Source: Bacillus canaveralius (GTDB lineage Bacteria > Bacillota > Bacilli > Bacillales > Cytobacillaceae). From it: 64,000 nucleotides of DNA. Location: assembly GCF_002860125.1 (NCBI RefSeq), contig NZ_PGVA01000024.1, forward strand, positions 1 to 64,000, in the 5' to 3' direction. The translations under genes were made by a program, and so were the position numbers. Positions 34,717 through 43,737 of the stretch are shown here, one piece after another. The first letter of the stretch is position 1. Each line of letters begins with the position of its first letter. The notes under the pieces are model-generated. The model saw only the letters and a program-made list of their open reading frames with translations. It was not told the DNA's origin and did not search any database.

Positions 34717-34798
34717 ATTAATAGTTTACAGAAAAGCTAAGATCATTTTAATTGCGGCTATAGATATTCTTATATTTTAGAAGGAACGGGATAACAAT

Positions 34799-36649
34799 TT
34801 GCGGACATTAAGCGGCTACTTCATCATTTCGATTCTTTTCCCTTTATTAATTGGTACAGTCTTTTATGCGACGCAAGAAACAAAAAAGGCAAAAAGCCTG
34901 GATACGATCTTAGAAGATATACATGTTGAAGAAACAAATTTAAAGCAAAAAAGCCTGATCCTGGCCGGAAATGGCAGCATCGCAACCGAGCTTTACAATC
35001 CGGAGAACAGAGTTTTTTTGCCTTTTGAACAGATCCCGGCCTTTCTAAAAGACATATTTATTGTCAGTGAAGACCAAAATTTTTATGAACATCCAGGGTT
35101 TGATTTAACTGCAATTGGGCGGGCTTTGACGGTCAATATTAAAGAAGACGGGATCGAACAGGGTGCAAGTACGATCACCCAGCAGGTCGCCCGAAACTTA
35201 TACTTAAGCCATAATAAAACCTATAACCGCAAGCTCAGCGAGATTTTATATGCATATCAACTCGAACGGACCTTCTCAAAGGATCAAATACTGGAGCTTT
35301 ATATCAATGCCATTTATTTTCAAAACGGGGCATACGGAATTGAAGCAGCAGCAGGTTTTTATTTTAATAAAAACACAGCCCAGCTAACAAAGGGGGAGTT
35401 AGCTTTCCTTGCAGCGATCCCGAACAACCCCTCCTATTACGATCCTATTGAACATTTTGATCACACAAAACTGCGCCAGGAAAGACTGATTGGCCTGCTT
35501 AAACACAGCGGCCTTATCGGCGGGTCGGAGGCGGAGCAAATAAAAGGGGAGCCGATCGTTCTCCATATAAAAAAACGCGTCGACCAGTTTCCGGACTATA
35601 CTGCCTATGTAGAAGATGAACTGCATAGGCTCGTCGCCCAGCAGGACGGCTACGATGCCCGATTTGCTGAAGCATCTGAACAAGAACAGGCAATTCTCGA
35701 AGAGGAACTGGCTGCAAAAGTGGACGATCTGCTGTCCTCCGGAATTATCATCCATACGGCGCTGGACGCTGGAATCCAGGAAAAAACGGTACAGGCAGTC
35801 CAGAATCATTTAGGGAATATCGATGCCCAGGGAGCAGCAGCGGTAATCCGCCATCGCGACATGGAAATTATCGCCTTATCCGGTGGTAAAAATTATCAAA
35901 AATATGATTTTCATCGCGCTTATCAGGCATACCGGCAACCAGGATCAGCCATAAAACCGTTGCTCGTCTACGCCCCATACTTTGAAAGAACAAAGGCTAC
36001 TGCTTCGGAAAATGTCGATGCAGGCCGATATTGCAATAAAAATTATTGCCCGGAAAACTACGATGGCGCCACTTACGGACGGGTGCCAATCGAGCAGGCT
36101 TTTATCCATTCCTACAATACTCCGGCTGTCAGGCTGCTTGAGAAAATCGGCATTCAAGAGGGCTTTGCCGATATTGATCATTTTCATTTCAAACAAGTGG
36201 TTAGTGATGACCACGTCTTGCCTGCAGCTGTTGGTGGTTTCACGTACGGGATGACACCGCTCGAATTAACGGGCGCTTATACAGTTTTCCCAAATGGCGG
36301 CCAATATCGGACTCCAAGAACGATTCGAAAGATTACCGATCGAAACGGAAAAATCCTTTATGCCTGGAATGACCAGCCCGTACAGATTTGGAGTCAACAA
36401 ACGATTGAAACGGTTGATCAGCTTTTGCAAAAAACGCTGTCCTCCGGCACCGCACGAAAAGCGTACCTGCCAAACCGGGCAGCAGGAGGGAAAACCGGAA
36501 CAACCAATCATTTTAAAGATCTTTGGTTTGTCGGCTATGCGGACGATTTAACTGCTGGAGTTTGGGTCGGCAAGGACCAGCCGGAAAGCATTGAGTCACT
36601 GCAAAACAAGGCGCCCCAGCTGATGATCTGGCGTGATATTGTTAAATAA
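34799..36649 (+). CDS. pbpD: Class A penicillin-binding protein 4 (PbpD)
   Basis: This bifunctional peptidoglycan synthase polymerises glycan strands and cross-links peptides at the outer face of the membrane. After one membrane helix (residues 5-22) comes the GT51 domain with VSEDQNFYEHPGFD, QGASTITQQVARNL and the YLNAIYFQ-like stretch (ELYINAIYFQNGAYG). The transpeptidase follows, with SxxK as SAIK near residue 383, SxN as SYN near 438 and KTG near 564. The length of 616 residues matches PbpD. It starts at TTG 34799; GGAACGGGA upstream is a modest site. It lies between the MFS gene and yufK as in B. subtilis. A terminator follows within 15 bases. Confidence 0.92.
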   Translation: MRTLSGYFIISILFPLLIGTVFYATQETKKAKSLDTILEDIHVEETNLKQKSLILAGNGSIATELYNPENRVFLPFEQIPAFLKDIFIVSEDQNFYEHPGFDLTAIGRALTVNIKEDGIEQGASTITQQVARNLYLSHNKTYNRKLSEILYAYQLERTFSKDQILELYINAIYFQNGAYGIEAAAGFYFNKNTAQLTKGELAFLAAIPNNPSYYDPIEHFDHTKLRQERLIGLLKHSGLIGGSEAEQIKGEPIVLHIKKRVDQFPDYTAYVEDELHRLVAQQDGYDARFAEASEQEQAILEEELAAKVDDLLSSGIIIHTALDAGIQEKTVQAVQNHLGNIDAQGAAAVIRHRDMEIIALSGGKNYQKYDFHRAYQAYRQPGSAIKPLLVYAPYFERTKATASENVDAGRYCNKNYCPENYDGATYGRVPIEQAFIHSYNTPAVRLLEKIGIQEGFADIDHFHFKQVVSDDHVLPAAVGGFTYGMTPLELTGAYTVFPNGGQYRTPRTIRKITDRNGKILYAWNDQPVQIWSQQTIETVDQLLQKTLSSGTARKAYLPNRAAGGKTGTTNHFKDLWFVGYADDLTAGVWVGKDQPESIESLQNKAPQLMIWRDIVK

Positions 36650-36660
36650 ATTAGGATTAG

Positions 36661-36699
36661 AAAAAGGCGGTGGGCTAATTAATCCCTTCCGCCTTTTAA
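36661..36699. terminator. Bidirectional terminator pbpD/yufK
   Basis: AAAAGGCGG and CCGCCTTTT form a 9-bp stem with an 18-base loop between convergent stops. Confidence 0.7.
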
Positions 36700-37253
36700 A
36701 CTGGCAAACTTGCGATCACACTGTTATAGATTTTAATAGACAAATAGAATACACCAGTCAACAGAGATGCCCAGACTACAACCTGAAAGAAAATCATGCC
36801 AATAATCCCCCCAGCAGACAGGTCCTGGCTTGTTTTATGGACAAAATAAATAAAATAAATGACTGTCGTAATGAGCAGGATGGCACCGATCCCGATAAAG
36901 CTGTACATGCTGGCAACAGATAATGCACTGCCAACAAAATAAATAATCGAACCGCTGCGAATCTTTTTCAAGCTGTCCCCTTCAGAATCCTTCGAAAAAA
37001 ACAGCAAGGACATGCCATTTATCGTATCGGCTACCAATTTTAACGCAGCAAACACCATAAAAAACACGACAACCAATAAAATCAGCAGGGAAAGCTTTAT
37101 GCCCCCTTCCGAAAAGAATTCGAGCATTCCCTTATAAATACCAATCTTTTTTAAAAAATCCAACAGCCATAATTCCACACGGATGGCCAGGGCAAGGCTG
37201 AACAAAATAATCGACATAAGCGGGAAATAGCTTGTTAAGTATGTATTTTTCAT
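36696..37253 (-). CDS. yufK: YufK-like membrane protein (DUF5366)
   Basis: This 185-residue integral membrane protein has about five hydrophobic segments and is recognised mainly by its position between pbpD and the mrp operon and by length, which matches B. subtilis YufK. Its opening is MKNTYLTSYFPLMSIILFSL. No catalytic motif is visible and the function is unknown. The start at 37253 is chosen with GGGAG about 10 bases upstream; 12 additional in-frame residues lack a site. It is divergent from mrpA, with about 290 bases between. The malK/malR malate-sensing genes that lie between yufK and mrp in B. subtilis are absent. Confidence 0.75.
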   Translation of the reverse strand: MKNTYLTSYFPLMSIILFSLALAIRVELWLLDFLKKIGIYKGMLEFFSEGGIKLSLLILLVVVFFMVFAALKLVADTINGMSLLFFSKDSEGDSLKKIRSGSIIYFVGSALSVASMYSFIGIGAILLITTVIYFIYFVHKTSQDLSAGGIIGMIFFQVVVWASLLTGVFYLSIKIYNSVIASLPV

Positions 37254-37545
37254 ATGTTGTTGGGCTCCCGGTTTCATTTCATGTATCAAAATTTATTATG
37301 ATTGAAATCCCGGCTTTGCACAACCGTATTTTTGAACACTCCGAAGGTAGACGGTCATCACCATCCCCGGCTCCGTTTAATGGATTCTTTGCATGCATGC
37401 GTTTTTAATTTAGGTTATAATTTGTTCTAAGGCAGTAATAAGAGATTAAATATTCGCATTTTTGGGTTCACTACATAGGGGATTTAGTGTTAACGTTCAT
37501 TTTGCACAGGAGAAATGCTCATGAAAATTTACGATTAAGGGGGTT

Positions 37546-39942
37546 ATGTTTTTGTCATTGCTTCATCTTGCTATTTTATCACCGCTATTGCTTGCGATAG
37601 CTATACCTTTATTATATAAGTACTTTCGGCAAATCCATACCGGCTGGTTTGTTTTACCTCTGCCTATCGTGCTCTTCATTTATTTTTTACAGTACATATC
37701 TCTGACAAGAGAAGGCTCCGCCATGATCAAGTCAATTGCATGGATTCCATCACTCGACATCAATTTTTCGACAAAAATAGACGGGCTTGGTTTGCTGTTT
37801 GCCCTGTTAATTACCGGGATCGGCTCGCTCATCGTCCTTTATTCGATCTATTATTTATCAAAGGATAAAGAAAAGCTTAATACTTTTTATGTGTATCTGC
37901 TGTTATTTATCGGGGCTATGCTCGGTGTGGTTTTATCGGACAACCTGATCGTTCTGTACGCCTTTTGGGAACTGACAAGCTTTTCTTCCTTTTTGCTGAT
38001 CGGCTACTGGCACCACCGGGAAAAATCACGTTATGGTGCACAAAAATCAATGCTGATCACCGTATTTGGCGGTCTCGCCATGCTTGGCGGGTTTCTTTTG
38101 CTTTATATCATGACCGGCACCTTTAGCATTACGGAAATCATCTCTCACTCTGATCAAATCTTTACACATTCTTTATTTGTACCTGCACTGTTATGTGTCC
38201 TGTTAGGAGCATTTACAAAGTCGGCACAATTCCCCTTCCATATCTGGCTTCCTGATGCAATGGAAGCACCTACTCCTGTCAGCGCTTACCTTCATTCAGC
38301 AACGATGGTTAAGGCGGGTATTTATGTTGTTGCGAGGTTCTCGCCAATTTTCGCTGAAGACAGCTTATGGCTATCGCTTGTGGCTGGTTTTGGAATTGTT
38401 ACGATGTTCTGGGGGGCTTTTTCTGCAGTAAAACAGACGGATTTGAAAGCGATTCTTGCGTTTTCAACAGTCAGCCAGCTTGGTATGATTATGTCGCTTT
38501 TGGGCGTTGGCGCTGCAGCGATCCATTTTGAAGAGATTGATAACAGCTATTTTACAGTTGCGACGACAGCTGCTGTTTTCCACCTTATTAATCACGCCAC
38601 CTTTAAAGGCAGCCTCTTTATGGTCGTTGGAATTATCGACCATGAAACCGGCACACGAGATATTCGCAAGCTGGGCGGATTGATCAGCCTGATGCCAATA
38701 TCGTTTACAATCGCACTGATTGGTGCCTTTTCAATGGCCGGTTTGCCGCCTTTCAATGGATTTTTAAGTAAAGAAATGTTCTTCACCGGCATGCTCGGGG
38801 TGGCGGAGATGAATATCTTAAACCTTGATACATGGAGTGCGCTGTTTCCGATTATCGCCTGGGTCGGAAGTATTTTTACTTTTGTTTACAGCATGATTAT
38901 TGTGTTTAAATCGTTTACCGGAAAATATCAGCCGGAAAAACTTGATCGAAAACCGCATGAAGCTCCATTTGGGATGCTGATTCCGCCATTGGTTCTCGCC
39001 GCTCTTGTGATTATTTTCGGGATATTCCCAAATATTTTGTCAGAGACGCTGATTGCACCTGCGATGATGTCAATATTACCTGGTTTTAGCTTCGATGTTC
39101 ATATTTCTTTCTGGCATGGTCCTAAACCAGAGTTGTTTATGACATTGGGAGTCGCTGTAATAGGAACAATTCTTTATCTGACCCTGGCAAAATGGCGTGG
39201 AGTGTATGGCTTGCTTCCTGAAAAGCTTGCGTTAAACAGGTTTTATGATGAAGGGCTTGAAAAAGCGCAATACGGTTCCTTCCGGTTAACGAGTACATAT
39301 ATGAACGGCTTTATCCATACGTATTTAGTGTATATTTTCACCTTTTTCATCGTCATATTGGGGACGACGCTGTTTGTAAAGGATGCGCTGTCGATAGACA
39401 CCGCTAATGTAGCACCTGTTCGTTTTTATGAGGTGATTTTGGCCCTGATCGTAGCTGTTTCAGCAATTTCGATTCTTTTCGCCAAATCGCGCCTGACTTC
39501 AATCATTTTACTCGGGGCTGTTGGATACACAGTCGCTTTGCTGTTTGTTGTTTTCCGCGCACCTGACCTTGCTTTAACTCAGCTTGTTATTGAAACCGTC
39601 TCTGTAGCGTTGTTCCTGCTTTGCTTCTACCATTTACCTGAAATCAGCCGAAGTGAAGAACGGATTCGCTTTAGAATGACGAATGCGGTCATCTCAATTG
39701 GAATAGGAGCAATTGTCACACTGATTGCTTTATCTGCCCACAGCACAAAACTGTTTGATTCGATTGCGCACTACTATGTTGAAAACACCTATGAAGAAGC
39801 TGCCGGAAAAAATATGGTGAACGTTATTCTTGTTGACTTCCGGGGCTTTGATACGATGTTTGAAATAACCGTATTGGGCATTGCGGCACTAGGGATCTTT
39901 ACCATGATTAAGCTTAGGCTGGCAAGGAGGAAAGAGGGATGA
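37546..39942 (+). CDS. mrpA: Mrp Na+/H+ antiporter subunit A
   Basis: This is the largest subunit (798 residues, about 20 membrane helices) of the multisubunit Mrp antiporter, which expels Na+ in exchange for H+ and supports alkaline pH and salt tolerance, and in B. subtilis also affects sporulation. Key regions related to complex I NuoL are present: LYAFWELTSFSSFLLIGYW with the essential glutamate, FHIWLPDAMEAPTPVSAYLHSATMVKAGIY and INHATFKGSLFMVVG. The C-terminal MrpB-like and DUF4040 domains are present. First gene of a seven-gene operon; its stop overlaps mrpB by 4 bases. GGGGG lies just before the ATG, so the true start may be TTG 37552 or nearby. Confidence 0.95.
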   Translation: MFLSLLHLAILSPLLLAIAIPLLYKYFRQIHTGWFVLPLPIVLFIYFLQYISLTREGSAMIKSIAWIPSLDINFSTKIDGLGLLFALLITGIGSLIVLYSIYYLSKDKEKLNTFYVYLLLFIGAMLGVVLSDNLIVLYAFWELTSFSSFLLIGYWHHREKSRYGAQKSMLITVFGGLAMLGGFLLLYIMTGTFSITEIISHSDQIFTHSLFVPALLCVLLGAFTKSAQFPFHIWLPDAMEAPTPVSAYLHSATMVKAGIYVVARFSPIFAEDSLWLSLVAGFGIVTMFWGAFSAVKQTDLKAILAFSTVSQLGMIMSLLGVGAAAIHFEEIDNSYFTVATTAAVFHLINHATFKGSLFMVVGIIDHETGTRDIRKLGGLISLMPISFTIALIGAFSMAGLPPFNGFLSKEMFFTGMLGVAEMNILNLDTWSALFPIIAWVGSIFTFVYSMIIVFKSFTGKYQPEKLDRKPHEAPFGMLIPPLVLAALVIIFGIFPNILSETLIAPAMMSILPGFSFDVHISFWHGPKPELFMTLGVAVIGTILYLTLAKWRGVYGLLPEKLALNRFYDEGLEKAQYGSFRLTSTYMNGFIHTYLVYIFTFFIVILGTTLFVKDALSIDTANVAPVRFYEVILALIVAVSAISILFAKSRLTSIILLGAVGYTVALLFVVFRAPDLALTQLVIETVSVALFLLCFYHLPEISRSEERIRFRMTNAVISIGIGAIVTLIALSAHSTKLFDSIAHYYVENTYEEAAGKNMVNVILVDFRGFDTMFEITVLGIAALGIFTMIKLRLARRKEG

Positions 39943-40361
39943 AAACAAATGATATCATTTTACAGACTGTCACAAAAATAACCGTTTTTATTATTATTCT
40001 TTTTTCCATCCATTTGTTTTTCGCCGGCCACTATTATCCAGGAGGCGGATTTGTCGGCGGATTAATGACTTCGGGCGCCATCGTTTTATTGCTGCTGGCG
40101 TTTGACATGAAAACGGTAGCCAATGTACTGCCGATTGATTATAAGCATTTAATCGGCATCGGGCTTTTTTTCGCTATCGGTACCGGGTTAGGCGGGCTTA
40201 TATTTGATGCTCCGTTCCTGACACATGCATTTACGGATGTAAATTTGCCGCTTTTAGGCGAAACCTCACTGCATACAGCCGTTTTATTCGATACTGGCGT
40301 GTTTCTTGTTGTTATCGGTGTAACGATGACCATTATTCAAACGATAGGGGAGGACGAATAA
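39939..40361 (+). CDS. mrpB: Mrp Na+/H+ antiporter subunit B
   Basis: This 140-residue membrane subunit has four helices and the MrpB signature [20 protein letters not shown] around residue 30. It overlaps mrpA by 4 bases (ATGA) and its final base is shared with the first base of mrpC, which shows tight translational coupling. GAGGAAAGAGGG lies just upstream inside mrpA. It is required for the assembly of the full antiporter in other Bacillus species; the individual task of the subunit in ion movement is not known. Confidence 0.95.
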   Translation: MKTNDIILQTVTKITVFIIILFSIHLFFAGHYYPGGGFVGGLMTSGAIVLLLLAFDMKTVANVLPIDYKHLIGIGLFFAIGTGLGGLIFDAPFLTHAFTDVNLPLLGETSLHTAVLFDTGVFLVVIGVTMTIIQTIGEDE

Positions 40362-40702
40362 TGGAGATTTTAATGGCTTTTGTTATCGGCATTTTATTTA
40401 TGGCTGCGACGTATTTAATGCTGTCAAAAAGTCTGCTCCGCATCATAATCGGAACGGGATTATTAAGCCATGGTGCCCATCTTTTACTTTTAACTATGGG
40501 CGGTCTTAAGCGTGGTGCTGCACCGCTGTTGGGTGAACATGCTAAGGCTTACACTGACCCAATTCCACAGGCGCTTATTTTGACGGCGATTGTGATCAGC
40601 TTTGGAGTTACCGCCTTTTTTCTTGTTCTTGCTTACCGGGCTTACCAGGAGCTGGGAACGGATAATATGGAGCGCTTGAGAGGAACGGAAAGAAATGAAT
40701 AA
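40361..40702 (+). CDS. mrpC: Mrp Na+/H+ antiporter subunit C
   Basis: This 113-residue membrane protein is homologous to NuoK of complex I, with three helices. The conserved segments are [25 protein letters not shown] and [21 protein letters not shown], the latter matching the NuoK second and third helix. The start overlaps the last base of mrpB (TAATG), and its stop overlaps mrpD by 8 bases. It forms part of the Mrp membrane complex with A and D. Confidence 0.95.
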   Translation: MEILMAFVIGILFMAATYLMLSKSLLRIIIGTGLLSHGAHLLLLTMGGLKRGAAPLLGEHAKAYTDPIPQALILTAIVISFGVTAFFLVLAYRAYQELGTDNMERLRGTERNE

Positions 40703-42176
40703 TTTGATTATCCTGCCGATATTGATCCCTTTAATATCAGGGGTCTTTCTAATCTTTTTCAGTAAAAACATCCGCATCCAGCGATGGGTGTCTGCCCTAT
40801 CTTCACTTGTGACTATGATTCTTGCTGTTATGCTGGTCCATCAAGTTAAATCAGAGGGTATCCAGACGATGAATGTGAGCAACTGGGAAGCGCCGTTTGG
40901 AATCACACTCGTTTCAGATATGCTTTCCGCCTTGCTTGTATTAACGACAAGCATCATTGGGTTGACGTGCATTATCTACTCGTTTCGCTCGATTGGAGAA
41001 GACCGCGAAAGGTTTTATTACTATCCGGTTGTTTTCTTCTTAATCGTCGGTGTCAACGGGGCGTTTACGACTGGCGATATTTTTAACCTGTTTGTGTTCT
41101 TTGAAGTGATGCTGATGTCATCCTACGTTTTAATTGTCCATGGCGGTACAAAGATACAGCTTCGGGAATCAATTAAATATATTCTTGTGAATGTTATTTC
41201 TTCCGCGCTCTTTGTTATTACTGTCGGTTTTCTGTATTCCGTTGTCGGAACTCTGAACATGGCTCATATTTCACAACGGATCAATGAAGTGGACGAGTCC
41301 GGAATATTAACCGTTATTTCGATCCTGTTCTTGATTGTATTCGGGTTAAAAGGTGCCATTTTCCCGCTTTACTTTTGGCTCCCGGGCTCCTATTATGCTC
41401 CCCCTGCAGCAATAACGGCGTTGTTTGGTGCATTGCTTACCAAAGTCGGTGTCTATTCGATCATGCGGACACATACATTATTTTTCAGCCATGATACTGG
41501 CTATACACAGCAAATTTTAAGTGTTCTTGCGGTCATGACGATTATTTTTGGAGTAATTGGCGCGATTGCGTATTGGGATTTCAACAAGATTATTATTTAC
41601 AATATTATCGTTGCGGTCGGGATCATTTTATTTGGATTGTCAACAATGACTCCAACTGCTTTAGCAGGGTCAATTTTTTATCTTATCCACGATATGATTA
41701 TCAAAGCAGCACTGTTTTTCCTCGCAGGTATTGTGATAACCATTACAGGGACAAGCAACCTGCGCGGCTTTAGCGGTTTAATAAAACCGTATCCCGGTGT
41801 CGGCTGGACCTTTTTCCTGGCTGCCCTTGCACTGGCAGGAATTCCGCCACTGAGCGGTTTTGCGGGGAAACTGTTAATTGTCCAGGGAGGGTTTGAAGGA
41901 GGGCAATTCTGGGGAGCAGGTATCGTCCTAATGTCCAGCCTGCTTGTACTGTTTTCCGTTATGAAAATATTTATACATGGTTTCTGGGGGAGTGCCGATA
42001 CTTTTAAAGGTGATGATAAAGTGCCGGTTAGAGCCCTTATGATCGCTCCAATTGTATTGGTTGCGCTATCTGTTTTATATGGAATCGGCTCAGAGTTTGT
42101 GATGCCTTACATTATCGAGGCTGCAGAAACATTATCCGATCCGTCCATTTACATTGAAGCTGTTTTAAAGGAGTAA
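40695..42176 (+). CDS. mrpD: Mrp Na+/H+ antiporter subunit D
   Basis: This is the second large antiporter-like subunit (493 residues, 14 helices), related to NuoN/NuoM. Characteristic pieces are [20 protein letters not shown] with the key glutamate, [42 protein letters not shown] with the conserved lysines, and [15 protein letters not shown]. It overlaps mrpC by 8 bases and is followed after 6 bases by mrpE. Together with MrpA it probably forms the proton path. Confidence 0.95.
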   Translation: MNNLIILPILIPLISGVFLIFFSKNIRIQRWVSALSSLVTMILAVMLVHQVKSEGIQTMNVSNWEAPFGITLVSDMLSALLVLTTSIIGLTCIIYSFRSIGEDRERFYYYPVVFFLIVGVNGAFTTGDIFNLFVFFEVMLMSSYVLIVHGGTKIQLRESIKYILVNVISSALFVITVGFLYSVVGTLNMAHISQRINEVDESGILTVISILFLIVFGLKGAIFPLYFWLPGSYYAPPAAITALFGALLTKVGVYSIMRTHTLFFSHDTGYTQQILSVLAVMTIIFGVIGAIAYWDFNKIIIYNIIVAVGIILFGLSTMTPTALAGSIFYLIHDMIIKAALFFLAGIVITITGTSNLRGFSGLIKPYPGVGWTFFLAALALAGIPPLSGFAGKLLIVQGGFEGGQFWGAGIVLMSSLLVLFSVMKIFIHGFWGSADTFKGDDKVPVRALMIAPIVLVALSVLYGIGSEFVMPYIIEAAETLSDPSIYIEAVLKE

Positions 42177-42182
42177 TGGACT

Positions 42183-42659
42183 ATGGCATTTCAAATCTTA
42201 TTAAACTTTCTATTAGCGTTCACATGGATGTTTATCAAAGTCTCGTTTGACCAGGTCACCTTTTTTGTTGGCTATTTTTTCGGGCTCCTGATTATTTTTG
42301 CCTTTAGACGGTTTTTCAGCTCCCGTTTTTATTTGCACCGAGTGAATGCAGTTATAGCGCTGTTGCTTATTTTTATTAAAGAACTGGTGCTATCCAACAT
42401 CGCCGTTTTAAAGGTCGTGTTAAAACCGAAGCTCGACATGAAGCCAGGCATTTTTGCACTGCCTACCGTACTCGAAAAAGATTGGGAGATTACCGTGCTG
42501 GCCAATCTCATCACATTAACGCCCGGAACGCTTGTCGTTGATATTTCACCGGACAACAAAATTCTTTATGTTCATGCCATGGATATTGACGATGTTGACG
42601 ACGCAATCAGCAGCATTAAAAACACGTTTGAAAAAGCAATCATGGAGGTGAGCCGCTAA
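42183..42659 (+). CDS. mrpE: Mrp Na+/H+ antiporter subunit E
   Basis: This 158-residue protein has two or three N-terminal membrane helices and a cytoplasmic C-terminal domain. The MrpE signature LANLITLTPGTLVVDISPD is near residue 105. AAAGGAGTAATGGACT lies just before its ATG. It shares its last base with mrpF. In B. subtilis MrpE is needed for stability of the complex rather than for transport itself. Confidence 0.94.
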   Translation: MAFQILLNFLLAFTWMFIKVSFDQVTFFVGYFFGLLIIFAFRRFFSSRFYLHRVNAVIALLLIFIKELVLSNIAVLKVVLKPKLDMKPGIFALPTVLEKDWEITVLANLITLTPGTLVVDISPDNKILYVHAMDIDDVDDAISSIKNTFEKAIMEVSR

Positions 42660-42943
42660 TGTTTCATTTCATTATACAATTATCGCTCGTTTGTATTTCA
42701 CTCTCGATGCTCGGCCTCATTTATCGTGTCATTAAGGGCCCCAGCGTCCCTGACAGGGTTGTCGCACTCGATGCAATTGGAATCAATCTTGTTGCGATTA
42801 TCGCGCTCGTATCCATTCTCCTGAGGACAAATGCATTCCTCGAAGTTATTTTATTAATTGGGATTCTCGCCTTTATTGGAACCGTTGCCTTTTCGAAATA
42901 TATTGAAAAGGGGGTAATTATTGAAAGTGATCGAGATCTTTAG
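42659..42943 (+). CDS. mrpF: Mrp Na+/H+ antiporter subunit F
   Basis: This 94-residue, three-helix subunit has the conserved GPSVPDRVVALDAIGINLVA, including the aspartates of the family. It begins at the last base of mrpE (TAATG) and overlaps mrpG by 23 bases. In B. subtilis the MrpF homologue has also been linked to bile-acid (cholate) efflux, which is family knowledge and not visible here. Confidence 0.94.
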   Translation: MFHFIIQLSLVCISLSMLGLIYRVIKGPSVPDRVVALDAIGINLVAIIALVSILLRTNAFLEVILLIGILAFIGTVAFSKYIEKGVIIESDRDL

Positions 42944-43301
42944 ATTTATAAGCGGAGCGTTAATTCTTATTGGGGCGTTTTTAAGCCTTGTAGCAGCTTT
43001 TGGAGTCATCCGCCTGCCAGACGTCTATACACGGAACCATGCGGCTTCAAAAAGCGCCACGCTTGGGGTAATGTCTATCCTGCTAGGTACGTTCGTCCAT
43101 TTTTTTATGGAACAGGACCACTTCAACTCGCGAATCATCCTCGGGATTGTGTTTATTTTCATAACATCTCCGGTCGCCGGGCATCTGATCAGCCGGGCTG
43201 CTTATAACTCTGGTGTTAAACTGTGGGAGAAAAGCGTTCAGGATGATTTAGAAGAGGCGGTTTGGAGACGCAATAACCGTGTCAGACAAAGAGACAATTA
43301 G
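42921..43301 (+). CDS. mrpG: Mrp Na+/H+ antiporter subunit G
   Basis: This 126-residue final subunit has three helices. Its signature is LVAAFGVIRLPDVYTRNHAASKSATLGV near residue 20 (the first part is shown here as the key region). The start lies inside mrpF, after AAAGGGGG. The charged C-terminal 35 residues are cytoplasmic. A terminator follows 9 bases after the stop, closing the mrpABCDEFG operon. Confidence 0.94.
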   Translation: MKVIEIFRFISGALILIGAFLSLVAAFGVIRLPDVYTRNHAASKSATLGVMSILLGTFVHFFMEQDHFNSRIILGIVFIFITSPVAGHLISRAAYNSGVKLWEKSVQDDLEEAVWRRNNRVRQRDN

Positions 43302-43309
43302 AACTCTGC

Positions 43310-43338
43310 AGCCATTAAGTGGATAATGGCTATTTTTT
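43310..43338 (+). terminator. Terminator of mrp operon
   Basis: AGCCATTA and TAATGGCT form an 8-bp stem around a 6-base loop, then ATTTTTT. Confidence 0.85.
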
Positions 43339-43423
43339 GAAATCATTAAAAATTCAAAAAAGGTTGACGAATTAATATTCAATGATTATGATGTACATTA
43401 TACAGTTTAATAAAGCTATTCTT

Positions 43424-43531
43424 CTTATCAAGAGAGGTGGAGGGACTGACCCTGCGAAACCTCGGCAACCAGCATTTATTTGCCCGGTGCCAAATTCAGA
43501 GGAAATACCATTATTTCCGAAGATGAGAAGG
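43424..43531 (+). promoter_or_regulatory. SAM-I (S-box) riboswitch aptamer
   Basis: Conserved S-box elements are CTTATCAAGAGAGGTGGAGG, GACTGACCCTGCGAAACC, TCGGCAACC, a GGTGCCAAATTC segment, and the closing GATGAGAAGG that pairs with CTTATC to form P1. The aptamer binds S-adenosylmethionine. GAGAAGG at the 3' end can instead pair with CCTTCTC of the downstream terminator, which gives the antiterminator. Confidence 0.95.
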
Positions 43532-43552
43532 CGGAACGTTGAATATATTCAT

Positions 43553-43593
43553 CCACCCCCTTCTCTCTTTTCGAGTAAGGGGGTTTTTATTTT
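43553..43593 (+). terminator. S-box controlled terminator
   Basis: CCCCCTT (43556-43562) pairs with AAGGGGG (43577-43583), followed by TTTTTATTTTT. The stem forms when SAM is bound and stops transcription of the monooxygenase gene. Confidence 0.88.
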
Positions 43594-43737
43594 TCAATGA
43601 CTAGATAAAGAGATACTGCAAAATGGTCCATGAGGAAAATAGTGTTCATTTCAATTACGGAAAGTGTGGCCGCTCCATGTTTACCTTTAAACTATAAAAA
43701 CAAGGTGTAGTCCGCTTTAAAAAGGAGACGATGCTTT

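Noticed and set aside
43382-43600. 72-codon frame with start before the sfnG gene
   Set aside because: It covers the SAM riboswitch and its terminator; RNA structure explains the sequence better.
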